A stretch of DNA of 64,000 nucleotides from contig NZ_CP119794.1 of the NCBI RefSeq assembly GCF_029338315.1, forward strand, positions 248,001 to 312,000. The letters are read 5' to 3'. Position numbers and translations under genes: made by a program. This DNA comes from Haloarcula regularis (GTDB lineage Archaea; Halobacteriota; Halobacteria; Halobacteriales; Haloarculaceae). Below the pieces are notes generated by a model that was given only the letters and a program-made list of their open reading frames with translations, ran no database searches and had not been told where the DNA came from. This document shows positions 1 through 10,015 of the stretch, piece after piece. Every line of letters starts with the position of its first letter. The first letter of the stretch is position 1.

Positions 1-2
1 CG

Positions 3-1073
3 GAGTACGACCGCGCCGAGAAGTACCCGGACGAAATCGTCCGGAAGGCCGCCGAGATGGGGCTGACGGGGAGCAACATCCCCCTGGAGTACGGCGGGAC
101 GGGATACGACACGCTCACGAACGTCATCCTCGCCGAGGAGCTGTTCGCGGCCGACCCCGGCATCGGCCTCTGCATCCAGTCGGCGGCCTTCGGCGCCGAC
201 GCCATCGTCGAGTTCGGGACCGACGAACAGAAAGCGCGGTTCCTCGAACCCGTCGCCACGGGCGAGGCGGTGATGGGGGCCGCCATCTCCGAACCGGACA
301 CCGGGTCTGACGTCTCCTCGGTGTCGACGCGGGCCCGCAAGGAAGGCGACCAGTGGGTCATAGACGGCACGAAGATGTGGATAACCAACGGGTCGGTCGG
401 GGACTACTTCGTGGTCCTCTGTGAGACCGACCCCGAGGCCGAGGGCCGCTACAACGGCTTCTCGCAACTCGTCGTCGAGGCCGACCGCGACGGGTTCGAG
501 GCCGAGAAGATAACCGGGAAGCTGGGCATCCGCGCCTCCGATACGGCCGAACTCGTCCTCGACGGCGTGCGGATCCCCGAGGAGAACCTGGTGGGAACCC
601 GCGGGGCGGGGTTCCTCCAGCTCATGCAGTTCTTCGACGAGACCCGGACCGGCGTGGCCGCCCAGGGCGTCGGCATCGCCCGCGGGGCCGCCGAACGAGC
701 TCTGGAGTACGCGAAGGAACGCGAGCAGTTCGACCGCCCCATCTCGGAGTTTCAGGCCATCCAGCACAAGCTCGCCGAGATGTTCACGGAGATCGAGGCC
801 GCCCGACAGCTGACCTACAAGTCCGCCTGGAGCGTCGACAACGAGGACGAGCAGCTCACGCAACTCGCCTCGATGGCGAAAGAGAAGGCCTCGCGGGTCG
901 CCGTGGAGGTGGCCGACGAGGCGGTCCAGATCCACGGCGGGGCCGGCTACGTCGACGACTTCGACGTCGAGCGGTTCTACCGGGACGCGAAGATAACCCA
1001 GATATACGAGGGGACGACCGAGATACAGAAGAACATCATCGCCCGCGAACTGCTGGGCAAGGGCATCGTGTGA
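3..1073 (+). CDS. Acyl-CoA dehydrogenase, 5' truncated by window edge
   Basis: FAD-dependent acyl-CoA dehydrogenase of fatty-acid or branched-chain acyl-CoA beta-oxidation. The reading frame is open from the first bases of the window, so the true start lies upstream; an internal ATG at 57 is not the start. The visible part holds the middle beta-domain (TGSDVSS, MWITNG) and the C-terminal helical domain ending in [11 protein letters not shown]. The Glu in YEGT is the usual catalytic base of the family. A second family member lies at 10551. Chain-length specificity cannot be told from sequence. Confidence 0.93.
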   Translation, partial: EYDRAEKYPDEIVRKAAEMGLTGSNIPLEYGGTGYDTLTNVILAEELFAADPGIGLCIQSAAFGADAIVEFGTDEQKARFLEPVATGEAVMGAAISEPDTGSDVSSVSTRARKEGDQWVIDGTKMWITNGSVGDYFVVLCETDPEAEGRYNGFSQLVVEADRDGFEAEKITGKLGIRASDTAELVLDGVRIPEENLVGTRGAGFLQLMQFFDETRTGVAAQGVGIARGAAERALEYAKEREQFDRPISEFQAIQHKLAEMFTEIEAARQLTYKSAWSVDNEDEQLTQLASMAKEKASRVAVEVADEAVQIHGGAGYVDDFDVERFYRDAKITQIYEGTTEIQKNIIARELLGKGIV

Positions 1074-1283
1074 CGCCTCGACGCCGTCCGCCGAACCGTC
1101 GGGTTTTAGTCCGCTCTCGCGTATAGATGTGGGTATATGGGTCACGCCCGACGGCCACACCGGTTCGACCCGCTCGCCGACGAGCATCACCGCCTGCACG
1201 GCCCCTGTTGTCGCTGTTGATTCTCCGTCCACTCGCGCGACCGACGTCCCGCCTGCCCGATAGCCGACCAAATCCACCACACC

Positions 1284-1838
1284 ATGTTCACCACACTCAG
1301 AGACGATATCCGGACGGCGATGGCGAAAGACCCCGCCGCTGTCAGCACCGTCGCGGTCGTCCTCACCTACGCCGGCCTCCACGCAGTCTGGCTGTACCGC
1401 CTGGCCCACGCCCTGTGGGTCAGTGACCACACGCTCGCTGCACGCCTGCTCTCGCACCTCGCGCGGTTCCTGACCGGGGTCGAGATACACCCGGGCGCGA
1501 CCATCGGCGACCGGTTGTTCATCGACCACGGGATGGGCACCGTCGTCGGCGAGACGGCCGACATCGGCGACGACGTGCTGCTGTACCACGGCGTGACACT
1601 CGGCGGGAAGTCGATGCGACGCGAGAAGCGCCACCCGACGCTCGAGGACGGCGTCACCGTCGGCGCGAACGCGACGCTCGTCGGGCCGATAACGGTCGGC
1701 GAGAACGCCACGGTCGGCGCGGGCGCCGTCGTCGTCGACGACGTGCCCCCGGAGACCACCGTCGTGGGCAACCCCGCGCGGCCGGCCGAAGCGACCGACG
1801 CCGTCCCGACGCGGGACCCCGCCGTCGTCGACGGCTGA
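1284..1838 (+). CDS. cysE: Serine O-acetyltransferase
   Basis: Transfers acetyl from acetyl-CoA to L-serine, the first step of cysteine synthesis. The 184-residue protein has an N-terminal helical part of about 60 residues and then a left-handed beta-helix of hexapeptide repeats (roughly 65-165) with the CysE hallmarks [30 protein letters not shown] and GNPARP. The short N-terminus matches archaeal and Gram-positive SAT rather than the 270-residue enterobacterial form. The 210 bases upstream contain no other gene. No cysteine synthase is adjacent. Confidence 0.93.
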   Translation: MFTTLRDDIRTAMAKDPAAVSTVAVVLTYAGLHAVWLYRLAHALWVSDHTLAARLLSHLARFLTGVEIHPGATIGDRLFIDHGMGTVVGETADIGDDVLLYHGVTLGGKSMRREKRHPTLEDGVTVGANATLVGPITVGENATVGAGAVVVDDVPPETTVVGNPARPAEATDAVPTRDPAVVDG

Positions 1839-1885
1839 CCGGTCGGGACAGACAGGTTCTTTCCGCCCGAGGCCGACCTATCCCC

Positions 1886-2497
1886 ATGAGCGATTCGCCC
1901 CACGAGACGCTGCGAGCGGACGACGATATCGGCCCGCTGGTCGAGGCCCACGGCGAGCTCACCCTGGATCCGGCCGACGACCTCTTCGAGCGCCTGGTCG
2001 TCTCGATTCTCCGCCAACAGGTGTCGATGGCGTCGGCGGCGGCGACCCGCGAACGCCTGTTCGACGCCGTCTCGGTCACGCCCGAGGGGATCCTGGCCGC
2101 CGACGACGCTATCTTGCGGGACGCCGGCCTCTCCCGGCAGAAGACCCGCTACGTCAACGAGGTCGCCGACGCCTTCCGGCGGGAGGGCTACTCGATGGAG
2201 TACTTCGCGGGGATGAGCGACGACGCGGTCCGGTCGGAACTGACCGGCATCACCGGCGTCGGCCGGTGGACTGCCGACATGCAACTGATGTTCGCGCTGG
2301 GCCGCGAGGACGTCTTCCCGGTCGGCGACCTGGGCATCCGCAAGGGGTTCCGGGCCGTCGTCGGCGACGTCGAGGACCGCGCGGCGATGACGACGTACGC
2401 CGAGGCGTGGGCGCCGTTCCGCAGCTACGCCTCGCTGTACCTCTGGCGGGCGAGCGAGGACATCGCCGAGAGTGTCGACGAAGTCGTCGAGTCGTAG
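1886..2497 (+). CDS. DNA-3-methyladenine glycosylase II (AlkA-like, HhH-GPD)
   Basis: Base-excision repair glycosylase that removes alkylated bases. The 203-residue protein has the helix-hairpin-helix motif LTGITGVGRWTAD at about 119-131, followed by the Gly/Pro-rich loop FPVGDLG. Asp148 of that loop aligns with the catalytic Asp of AlkA. There is no Cys4 [4Fe-4S] tail, which separates it from endonuclease III and MutY. It begins 47 bases after cysE and its stop abuts the convergent rimK-like gene. Confidence 0.9.
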   Translation: MSDSPHETLRADDDIGPLVEAHGELTLDPADDLFERLVVSILRQQVSMASAAATRERLFDAVSVTPEGILAADDAILRDAGLSRQKTRYVNEVADAFRREGYSMEYFAGMSDDAVRSELTGITGVGRWTADMQLMFALGREDVFPVGDLGIRKGFRAVVGDVEDRAAMTTYAEAWAPFRSYASLYLWRASEDIAESVDEVVES

Positions 2498-3850
2498 CTA
2501 CTCCTCGGCAGTCTCCTCTTCCTCCTCCTCCCGGTCGGGTTCGCTGTCGGCGCGCTTGTTGACGTCGACCTGGTAGTGGGTGAGGATGTCCCGACCCAAA
2601 AGGAGGGGATAGTCCATGTGCGAGCGGTCCTCGACGCTGGCGGTGACGGTGTGCTGTTCGCCGCCGATGCCGACCACGAGGTCGACGACGGGGCGGGAGC
2701 GACCGGACTTCAGGCTCCCGGACTTGATGCGGACGATGTCCTTGATGGGGCCGGTCCCGATGTCGGCTGCCAGCTGCGAGTCGATGCTGGTCCGTGTCGC
2801 CCCGGTGTCAGACTTCGCGAGGATGGTCTCGGTCCCCCGTGTCCCGGTTACCTGGACCTCCTCGATGTAGCCGATGGTGACGCGCTCGGGCTTGCGCTTG
2901 GTCTCCTCGCGGGGCATACACGCCGGGCGAGAGTCGTCGAGCACGCCGGAGATTCGGTCGACGGCCGCCTCGGGGACGTGGCCGCCCGCTCGCTCGATGG
3001 CGAGTTTGGCGATGTAGGGCGCCGGGCTGATGCCGCTGGCCTCGAAGAGGCCGCGGAACCCTGCCGTGGGGTTGACCTCGAGGACGTAGTAGCCGTCTTC
3101 GCCCTCGATGACGTCGACGCCGGCGTAGTCGAGGCCGACGGCGTCGGCCGCGTTCAGCGCGATCTCGCGGACCCGACTGGGGAGCTTGTTCGTCATATCC
3201 TCGACGTCGCCGCCCAGGGCGACGTTGGTCCGCCACTCGCCCTCGGGCGCGTAGCGATTCATCGCGCCGACGATTCGGTCGCCGACGACGTAGACGCGCA
3301 GGTCGTGGTGACGGCCCCCGTCGTGGTCGATAAACTCCTGGAGGAAGGCGTGGCGGTTCCCGACCTGGGAGTTGACGGGGTTGTCCAGGTCGACCATCCA
3401 GGTCCCGCCGCCGTGGGTGCCGATGGCCGTCTTGTACACCGCCTGCTCGCCGAAGCGCTCGCGGGCGGCGTTCAGCTCGCTGTTCGAGAGCGCGAGCACC
3501 GCGTCGGGGATGGGGACGCCCGCGTCGACCAGCGCCGTCGCGCTGGCGAACTTGTGGAGCGCCCTCGTGGCGGCGATGGGTTCGTTCAGCATCGGCACCA
3601 GTCGTTCGAGGGTGAGCGCCAGCCCGATTCCCTCGGCGGGGTGCTCGTCGCTCGAGAGCAACAGGCGGTTGGCGATGACGTCGACCTCGGGGTAGAGGGT
3701 CGCCTCGCCGTCTTCGACCTCGACGCGCGTGTTCTGGGCGCGCAGCCACTCCGTGTCGTAGCCCATCTCGTCGGCGGCGTTCAGAATGGCCTTCGACTCC
3801 TTGCTCGAGTGGAGGCTCAACACGCCCACCGTGATGTCTTCGTCGCTCAT
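2498..3850 (-). CDS. rimK: RimK-type ATP-grasp ligase fused to RimB-type aspartic protease domain
   Basis: Residues 1-300 are a RimK-family ATP-grasp ligase, which adds amino acids (usually glutamate) to a protein or small-molecule carboxyl end; the metal-binding Glu-Val-Asn is at 258-260. Residues 325-430 are a retropepsin-like domain of the family called RimB or putative ATP-dependent zinc protease, with the Asp-Thr-Gly-Ala signature at 348-351 and LLLGRD at 416-421. The last ten residues are nearly all Glu, resembling a glutamate tail. The ATG at 3850 is preferred to one 24 bases upstream because family members start at this point. It converges on the glycosylase gene. The deacylase at 3962 is divergent, so the two share a 111-base promoter region. 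Confidence 0.87.
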   Translation of the reverse strand: MSDEDITVGVLSLHSSKESKAILNAADEMGYDTEWLRAQNTRVEVEDGEATLYPEVDVIANRLLLSSDEHPAEGIGLALTLERLVPMLNEPIAATRALHKFASATALVDAGVPIPDAVLALSNSELNAARERFGEQAVYKTAIGTHGGGTWMVDLDNPVNSQVGNRHAFLQEFIDHDGGRHHDLRVYVVGDRIVGAMNRYAPEGEWRTNVALGGDVEDMTNKLPSRVREIALNAADAVGLDYAGVDVIEGEDGYYVLEVNPTAGFRGLFEASGISPAPYIAKLAIERAGGHVPEAAVDRISGVLDDSRPACMPREETKRKPERVTIGYIEEVQVTGTRGTETILAKSDTGATRTSIDSQLAADIGTGPIKDIVRIKSGSLKSGRSRPVVDLVVGIGGEQHTVTASVEDRSHMDYPLLLGRDILTHYQVDVNKRADSEPDREEEEEETAEE

Positions 3851-3931
3851 GGCGCGACATTCACCCCGCCCCAAAAAAGGGTTGCTGGTCCACCTGCCGT
3901 ATCACAGGTCGTCTCACTCCGGGCGGTGACG

Positions 3932-3939
3932 TTTATATA
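3932..3939 (+). promoter_or_regulatory. TATA box of the deacylase gene
   Basis: An AT-rich octamer (tttatata) is centred about 26 bases before the ATG at 3962. That is the spacing between a TATA box and the transcript start in archaea, so the mRNA is probably leaderless. Confidence 0.7.
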
Positions 3940-3961
3940 CCCGGACCCGCTCGTAGGTGGC

Positions 3962-4987
3962 ATGGACGAGGCCACGCCGTTCACGTACGACGGCGGCCGG
4001 GTGGACCCTGGTGAGATTCAGAACGTGCGGTACACCGTCAGCGAGACGTACATGGGCGATGCGGTCCGGATGCCGGTCACCATCGTCAACGGCGAACGGC
4101 CAGGGCCGACGGTGTTTCTCAGCGCCGCCGCCCACGGCGACGAGCTCAACGGCGTCGAGGTCGTTCGGGAGGTCGCCCAGGAGTGGGACCACGACGACCT
4201 CGCGGGGACGCTGGTCTGTCTCCCGGTGTTGAACGTCCCCGCCTTCATCGCCCAGGAGCGGTACCTCCCTATCTACGACCGCGACCTGAACCGGTCGTTC
4301 CCCGGCCAGCAGGACTCGACCAGCGCCAAGCGGATGGCCCATCGCATCTTCCGGAACTTTCTGGAACCGTGTGACCTGGGCCTGGACTTCCACACCTCGA
4401 CGCGTGGGCGGACGAACATGCTGCACGTCCGGGCCGACATGTCCGACCCGGACGTGGCCCGGGTGGCGAACGCCTTCGCCTCGAACCTCATCATCGCCTC
4501 CGAAGGCCCGGAGGGGTCGCTCCGCCGTGAGGCCAGTCGCGTGGGGACGCCTACCATCACCATCGAGATGGGCGAGGCCCACCGGTTCCAGCGCGAACTC
4601 ATCGACAGCGCCTTAGAGAGCGTCCGTTCGGTTCTCGCGGAGTTCGGCGTGCTGGAGAGCGAGGTCGTCCGGTGGCCCGGGTGGCGCGCCGTCGTCGAGA
4701 ACGGGTCCGGCGACAAGACCTGGCTCCGGGCCGACGCGGGCGGCCTCGTCGACATGCACCACGAGCGGGGCGGCATCGTCTACGAGGGCGATACCATCTG
4801 TACGATCACGAACCCGTTCAAGACAGAGACCACGGACGTCACCGCGCCCTTCACCGGCCTGCTCGTCGGTGTGCTGGAGAACCCGCTGGTCTACCCCGGG
4901 AACCCGCTGTGTCACCTCGTGCACCTCGACGAGCGGACCCGGCGTGCGCTCGAGCAGATGGGTGCGGTGTCGACCGAGGACCGCTGA
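3962..4987 (+). CDS. Succinylglutamate desuccinylase/aspartoacylase family zinc deacylase
   Basis: M14-like zinc carboxypeptidase-fold deacylase that cleaves an N-acyl-amino-acid amide bond. Zinc ligands are visible as His58 and Glu61 (AAAHGDELNG) and His144 (DFHTS), with the substrate Arg in DLNRSFPG (Arg111). The C-terminal 110 residues form the beta-domain typical of the AstE/ASPA family. The open frame extends far upstream, but the ATG at 3962 fits the TATA box and the family N-terminus. The gene is divergent from the RimK-RimB fusion. This pairing suggests a substrate carrying amide-linked glutamate or a similar amino acid, which is inference. Confidence 0.85.
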   Translation: MDEATPFTYDGGRVDPGEIQNVRYTVSETYMGDAVRMPVTIVNGERPGPTVFLSAAAHGDELNGVEVVREVAQEWDHDDLAGTLVCLPVLNVPAFIAQERYLPIYDRDLNRSFPGQQDSTSAKRMAHRIFRNFLEPCDLGLDFHTSTRGRTNMLHVRADMSDPDVARVANAFASNLIIASEGPEGSLRREASRVGTPTITIEMGEAHRFQRELIDSALESVRSVLAEFGVLESEVVRWPGWRAVVENGSGDKTWLRADAGGLVDMHHERGGIVYEGDTICTITNPFKTETTDVTAPFTGLLVGVLENPLVYPGNPLCHLVHLDERTRRALEQMGAVSTEDR

Positions 4988-5222
4988 CCGGGGCCATCGC
5001 GTTCGGGTGTCGAACGTGCGAGTCGCTGACAGGACACCGGCAGTCCTATATGTCTACGAGGCAATTATTACACTTAGTTTACAGCACGGGCTCGCCCGAC
5101 GGCCACACACGGCCTCAATCCACAGTCCATCCCATGAACTCCCGACAGACTACGCTCGACGAACGCCGTTCTCACCAAGGCGGTACATGCCGCCCCCGCC
5201 GACGGACGCTCCCTGGAACACC

Positions 5223-5486
5223 ATGCCCCTAGACGCTCCGGAACGGTCCCGGGTGTCGGTCCCGGTCTCGGTCCGCATCGTCGAGGCGATAGCCGAACTC
5301 GACGGTATCGATCCACTCGATCTGGAACCGGGGCTGGACACCGTCATCGACACGGACGCGCTCGATCACCTCGTCCGCCACGACGGCGTGTCATTCACCC
5401 TCGAGTTCACGTACGGGATACACCACGTGATCGTGACCGAGGACGCCATCCACGTCGACGGTACGGTCTCGAAACCCCTCGACTGA
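5223..5486 (+). CDS. HalOD1 output domain protein
   Basis: Small acidic protein of 87 residues with the haloarchaeal HalOD1 pattern: SVRIVEAIAELDGIDPLDLEP, then DALDHLV, then a beta-hairpin ending FTYGIHHVIV. HalOD1 domains occur alone or as output modules of signalling proteins; their activity is not known. A start 36 bases upstream at 5187 is also possible. About 200 bases upstream are non-coding, with an AT-rich stretch near 5060-5080 that could hold the promoter. Confidence 0.72.
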   Translation: MPLDAPERSRVSVPVSVRIVEAIAELDGIDPLDLEPGLDTVIDTDALDHLVRHDGVSFTLEFTYGIHHVIVTEDAIHVDGTVSKPLD

Positions 5487-5611
5487 CCCCGCCACCCGGT
5501 GGCAGGTGACGCCCGGTTTCCGTCGGATATTGCCGGAAACCGCCCGCCAGTCCCGGCGACGTGCGCACGCGGTAGTAACTACTATCTGTCCCCGGTCCAA
5601 CCCCCCACTGT

Positions 5612-6031
5612 ATGAGTCAGTCTTACAATCGCGGCACCGTCGAGGACTTCGGACGGTGGCGGGAGTTCACGGCCGGGATGTGGGCCTGGATATTCCACAA
5701 GTTCACCGGCTGGGTGCTCGTGGGCTACCTCTTTACCCACATCGCGGTCCTGAGCACCGCGATCAACGTCGATCCGGCGGCCGCACAGTCGAGCGCGGAC
5801 ATCTACACGAACACCATCGCGGGCCTGGAGAGTCTGCTGGTCGTGCGGTTCCTGGAGGTGGGGCTCCTGGCCGTGGCCGTCTTCCACATCCTCAACGGCA
5901 TCCGACTGCTGATGGTCGACCTGGGGGTCGGGCTGGAATCGCAGGACAAGAGCTTCTACGCGTCGCTGGTGCTGACCGGCGCCATCGTCGTCGCCAGCGT
6001 GCCGACGTTCCTCGGGGGGAAGCTCGTCTGA
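5612..6031 (+). CDS. sdhC: Succinate dehydrogenase cytochrome b556 subunit
   Basis: Membrane anchor of complex II. The 139-residue protein has three membrane segments (about 30-50, 78-98 and 112-135). His29 at the head of segment 1 and the His in [13 protein letters not shown] are candidate haem or quinone-site residues. It is the first gene of sdhCDBA, the usual haloarchaeal order. Its stop overlaps the sdhD start (ATGA at 6028-6031 region), implying translational coupling. Confidence 0.93.
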   Translation: MSQSYNRGTVEDFGRWREFTAGMWAWIFHKFTGWVLVGYLFTHIAVLSTAINVDPAAAQSSADIYTNTIAGLESLLVVRFLEVGLLAVAVFHILNGIRLLMVDLGVGLESQDKSFYASLVLTGAIVVASVPTFLGGKLV

Positions 6032-6396
6032 TGGCCGAACACTACTCCTCTTTCGAGCGGGGCGGCCGCCGCTGGTTGTTCCAGCGGCTGACGGCCGTCT
6101 TCCTGATCGGCGTCCTCGCTTTCCACTTCGTCTTGCTGCACTTCGTGAACCACGCCGCCGACATCACGTTCCTCGGTACGCAGGCACGGATGAGTCAGGT
6201 TGGCTACTTCGCGACGATGTGGCTGTTCCTCGTGACGGCGACGTTCCACGGCGTCAACGGCGTCTACAACGCGCTCGTCAACCAGGGCCTCACGGGGTCG
6301 CAGAAGAACGCCGTCAAGTACCTTCTCGTCGTCGCCGGCCTCCTGCTCGTCGTGCAGGGGACCCGCGTCGCACTGGCCATGACCAACCTCGTCTAA
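6031..6396 (+). CDS. sdhD: Succinate dehydrogenase membrane anchor subunit
   Basis: Second membrane anchor of complex II, 121 residues with three hydrophobic segments. His-rich helix 1 (AFHFVLLHFVNHA) and TFHGVNGVYN in helix 2 are the likely haem-binding region. The ATG at 6031 shares a base with the sdhC stop. sdhB starts two bases after its stop. Confidence 0.92.
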   Translation: MAEHYSSFERGGRRWLFQRLTAVFLIGVLAFHFVLLHFVNHAADITFLGTQARMSQVGYFATMWLFLVTATFHGVNGVYNALVNQGLTGSQKNAVKYLLVVAGLLLVVQGTRVALAMTNLV

Positions 6397-6398
6397 CA

Positions 6399-7283
6399 AT
6401 GAGCACACAAATCGAACAACAGGAGACGGAAACGGAAGAGCAGGAGGCGGAACCGGAGGTCGAGTCCCCCGGTGACCGTCGCCGAGCGGCGAAGCGCCAG
6501 CGCCTCCAGGAGGAGGAGGCCCAGCGCGTCGCCGAGGAAGAGACCCTCGACGACGAGGAGACGGTCCACCTCAAGGTGTTCCGCTACGACCCCGAAGTCG
6601 AGGGCAAGCAGGAGCCGCGCTTCGACGACTTCACCGTCCCCTACCACAAGGGGATGACCGTCCTCGACGCGCTCATCTACGCCCGCGACCGCTACGACTC
6701 GTCGCTGACCTTCCGTCACTCGTGTCGCCAGGCGGTCTGTGGCTCCGACGCGCTGTTCGTCAACGGCCGGCAGCGACTCGGCTGCAAGACCCAGCTATCG
6801 GACCTCGAGGACCCGGTCCGCATCGAACCGCTCCCCCACCAGGAGGTCGTCAAGGACCTCGTCGTGGACATGGAGCACTTCTACGACCAGATGGAGGCCG
6901 TCGAGCCCTTCTTCGACCCCGACGAGCTCCCCGAAGACGACCTAGAGGAACAGCGACAGACCCGCGAGAACCGCGAGACGGTTAAGATGTCCACCCGGTG
7001 TATCTGGTGTGGCGCCTGCATGTCCTCGTGTAACATCGCCGCCGGCGACAACGAGTATCTGGGCCCCGCGGCCATCAACAAGGCCTACCGCTTCGCGATG
7101 GACGAACGCGAGGGCGAACAGCGAAAGCAGGAACGACTGCGCATCATCGAGCAGGAACACGGCGTCTGGCGCTGTCAGACCCAGTTCTCCTGTACCGAGG
7201 TGTGCCCGAAGGACATCCCGCTGACCGAGCACATCCAGGCGCTCAAGCGGGAGTCGGTGAAGAACAACCTCAAGTTCTGGTAA
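6399..7283 (+). CDS. sdhB: Succinate dehydrogenase iron-sulfur subunit
   Basis: Electron-transfer subunit of complex II, 294 residues. The first 55 residues are a Glu-rich extension absent from bacterial SdhB. A plant-type ferredoxin domain follows with Cys109, Cys114 and Cys129; Asp117 stands at the fourth position, as in E. coli SdhB. The C-terminal half has [11 protein letters not shown] and [14 protein letters not shown] for the 4Fe-4S and 3Fe-4S clusters. The start ATG lies two bases after sdhD. Confidence 0.95.
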   Translation: MSTQIEQQETETEEQEAEPEVESPGDRRRAAKRQRLQEEEAQRVAEEETLDDEETVHLKVFRYDPEVEGKQEPRFDDFTVPYHKGMTVLDALIYARDRYDSSLTFRHSCRQAVCGSDALFVNGRQRLGCKTQLSDLEDPVRIEPLPHQEVVKDLVVDMEHFYDQMEAVEPFFDPDELPEDDLEEQRQTRENRETVKMSTRCIWCGACMSSCNIAAGDNEYLGPAAINKAYRFAMDEREGEQRKQERLRIIEQEHGVWRCQTQFSCTEVCPKDIPLTEHIQALKRESVKNNLKFW

Positions 7284-7305
7284 TCCTAAGACGCGACATC
7301 AACTA

Positions 7306-9131
7306 ATGTACGAACACGACGTTATCGTGGTCGGCGCGGGCGGCGCCGGCCTCCGGGCGGCCATCGCAGCGCACGAAGAGGGTGCCGACGTCGCCCTCGT
7401 GACGAAACTCCATCCGGTGCGAAGTCACACCGGGGCGGCCGAGGGCGGTATCAACGCCGCGCTCCAGGAGGGCGACTCCTGGGACCTCCACGCCTACGAC
7501 ACGATGAAGGGCTCGGACTACCTGGGTGACGCGCCCGCCATCGACACCTTCGCGAAGACGGCCCGAGGAGGTCATCCAGCTCGAACACTGGGGGATGCCG
7601 TTCTCCCGCGAGGACGACGGCCGGGTCTCGCAGCGACCGTTCGGCGGTCTCTCCTACCCGCGGACGACCTACGCCGGAGCCGAGACGGGCCATCACCTGC
7701 TGCATACGATGTACGAGCAGGTCGTCAAGCGCGGCATCGAGGTCTATGACGAGTGGTACGTCACCAACCTCGCCGTCACGGACCACGACGACCCGGAGGA
7801 CCGCGAGTGCCACGGCTGTGTCGCCTACGACATCAAGTCCGGGAAGATAGAGGGCTTCCGCGCGAAGGGGGGGCGTCATCCTCGCGACGGGCGGGCTGGG
7901 CCAGGCGTTCGACCACACGACAAACGCCGTCGCCAACACCGGCGACGGGTGTGCGATGGCCTACCGCGCCGGCGTCCCGATGGAGGACATGGAGATGATC
8001 CAGTTCCACCCGACGACGCTGCCGTCGACGGGCGTGCTCATCTCCGAGGGGGTTCGCGGCGAGGGCGGCATCCTCTACAACGACAACGAGGAGCGTCTGA
8101 TGTTCGAGTACGGCTACGCGAACAACGCCGGCGAACTGGCCTCCCGCGACGTCGTCTCCCGGTCCGAACTCACCGAGATCAACGAGGGACGGGGCATCGA
8201 GGACGAGTACGTCCACCTCGACATGCGCCACCTGGGCGAGGAGCGCATCCTCGACCGCCTGGAGAACATCCTCCACCTCGCCGAGGACTTCGAGGGCGTC
8301 GACGGTCTCGACGAGCCCATGCCGGTCAAGCCCGGCCAGCACTACGCCATGGGCGGCGTCGAGACCGACGAGAACGGCGAGACGTGCATCGAGGGGCTCT
8401 ACGCCGCCGGAGAGACGGCCTGTGTCTCGCTGCACGGCGCGAACCGCCTCGGCGGCAACGCCCTACCGGAACTGCTGGTCTTCGGCGCCCGCGCCGGCTA
8501 CCACGCAGCAGGTAAGGACATGAAGACCGCCGAGATCGAGACCGGCCCCTCCGCCAAGAGCGAGGCCGGCGACGTCCACCCGCCGGTCGAACCCGGTGCC
8601 ATCGACGCCGGCGGCGAGGACGTCGCCGCCGACGGGGCGGCCGTCGAGCCGAAAGCCGTCATCGAGAACGCGGTCGAACGGGAGCGCAACCGTGTCGACA
8701 CCCTCCTCGAGTCCGACGGCATCAACCACGCCGAAGTCCGCGCCGACGTCCAGGAGACGATGACTGACAACGTCAACGTCTTCCGGAAGGAGGACGGCCT
8801 CATGCAGGCCCTCCGCGACATACGGCAGGCCCGCGTCGACTACGAGGAGGTCGCCGTCGCCGACCCCTCGCGCACCTACAACACCGACCTCATCCACACA
8901 ATCGAGACGCGCAACATCTTAGACGTCGCCGAGGCCATCACGCTCGGCGCGCTGGCCCGCGAAGAGTTCCGTGGCGCCCACTGGCGCGCCGAACACCAGG
9001 AGCGAAAGGACGACGAGTGGATCAAACACACGATGCTCGCCTGGAACGACGGGACGCCCGAACTCTACTACAAACCCGTCATCCTCGAGGGCGACGAACA
9101 GACCTACGAGCCCAAGGAACGCTCGTACTGA
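7306..9131 (+). CDS. sdhA: Succinate dehydrogenase flavoprotein subunit (two frameshifts as sequenced)
   Basis: Catalytic FAD subunit of complex II. The N-terminal part has [12 protein letters not shown] and [11 protein letters not shown], whose His is the usual site of covalent FAD attachment. The later part has [19 protein letters not shown] and the C-terminal domain ending at 9131. The reading frame changes twice: near 7561-7567, and in a run of seven G at 7867-7873 where six would keep frame. Homology continues across both breaks without loss. Complex II is needed for aerobic respiration and the gene is otherwise complete, so sequencing error is more likely than decay. Confidence 0.9.
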
Positions 9132-9222
9132 ACCGCCGGACATGCCTCTCGACTGCCGTTTCGCCCGTTTCTGACCGGTCACGCTCCCAGTAACTTCGGT
9201 GGCGCGCCCAGGAGTGCGCCGC

Positions 9223-9318
9223 TGAAGGGTGGCTCAGTGGTAGAGCGTTCCGGCAGGTTACCCCGGCCGGGAGTCGACCCGCACAGGGCTCCGCGTGGTT
9301 CGAATCCCGCCCCTTCCA
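9223..9318 (+). tRNA. tRNA-like sequence, isotype not assignable
   Basis: A D-arm (GCTC/GAGC around AGTGGTA) at 9232-9247 and a T-loop TTCGAAT at 9299-9305 match the internal tRNA boxes. Acceptor strands 9223-9229 and 9311-9317 pair in six of seven positions and are followed by an A. The T-stem becomes perfect if the T at 9296 is removed. The anticodon region is odd: the best stem (TTCCG/CGGGA) encloses 15 bases and is followed by 20 bases before the T-stem. It could be a degenerate tRNA, an intron-containing tRNA, or a tRNA with a sequencing error. Confidence 0.4.
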
Positions 9319-9797
9319 GTAGCGATCGGCTGATCAGTCGGCGACAACAGCGACGCTCTGCTGGCAGGGAAAGGGGAAAGGAGTGAAGGACCAGGCACCA
9401 CCGGGGTGCCTATGTAGACATCAACGATAGTAGGTTATAACTCTTGACTATCAATTTCAAATGTTGAGAACAACCCACGTCTTGACGGTCTGGTTCCGGT
9501 GGTGGTCGGACACGAGTGTTGCGCTTGCTGCCTCGTGAGACGTGTCCGGAGGCGGCGCTCATCGAGTGATCCCGGAAGGAATTGTGCGTGGGTGCTGACC
9601 CATGTAGGGAAAGCACCTGCATCGACCTCGGCGCCGGTAGCGCCTCGTATCGAGGGCCGTGCTTCGCACGTCCCTCGCATGCGATGCGTGGGACCGGATT
9701 TGAACCGTCTGCAGACGGTCGCTCGCGCGCTGCGTCTGCCGGGGTTCAAACCGGCCGTGCATCGACAGACACTCGCGATGTGCTCGTGTCGTAGCGA
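9319..9797. other. Non-coding stretch between tRNA-like sequence and tRNA-Leu
   Basis: No convincing gene is seen on either strand; open frames here have no recognisable motif. A 6-bp stem hairpin (GGCACC/GGTGCC) lies at 9394-9410, followed by an AT-rich patch near 9411-9470. A copy of the tRNA-Leu end sits at 9681-9707. A T-arm-like motif (GGTTCAAACC) lies near 9740. Confidence 0.6.
9681..9707. repeat. Direct repeat copy 1 of the tRNA-Leu 3' end (possible attachment-site scar)
   Basis: These 27 bases are identical to 9794-9820, which covers the last 23 bases of tRNA-Leu(GAG) plus four flanking bases. A second copy of a tRNA 3' end is what remains beside a tRNA used for site-specific integration. 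Only 86 bases separate the copies, so any inserted element is gone or was never large. Confidence 0.65.
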
Positions 9798-9882
<85 letters not shown>

Positions 9883-10015
9883 TCGCTCTGTCTTACTGCG
9901 TTATTTCGTATCCCGTGGCATAATAAAAGCGCTTTCCTTTGGACCCGACCGCGCCAGGGTGTCCCATCCCTGCCGAACCGGGCGTTTCAAATACGACGAG
10001 GACGCTACCGACCGC

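Noticed and set aside
2576..3961. N-terminal extension of the deacylase
   Set aside because: The frame is open for 1386 bases before the ATG at 3962, but it is antisense to the RimK gene and the TATA box and family start favour 3962.
7306..9131. sdhA as a true pseudogene
   Set aside because: Both breaks are small indels, one in a G7 run, homology is otherwise full length, and sdhCDB are intact.
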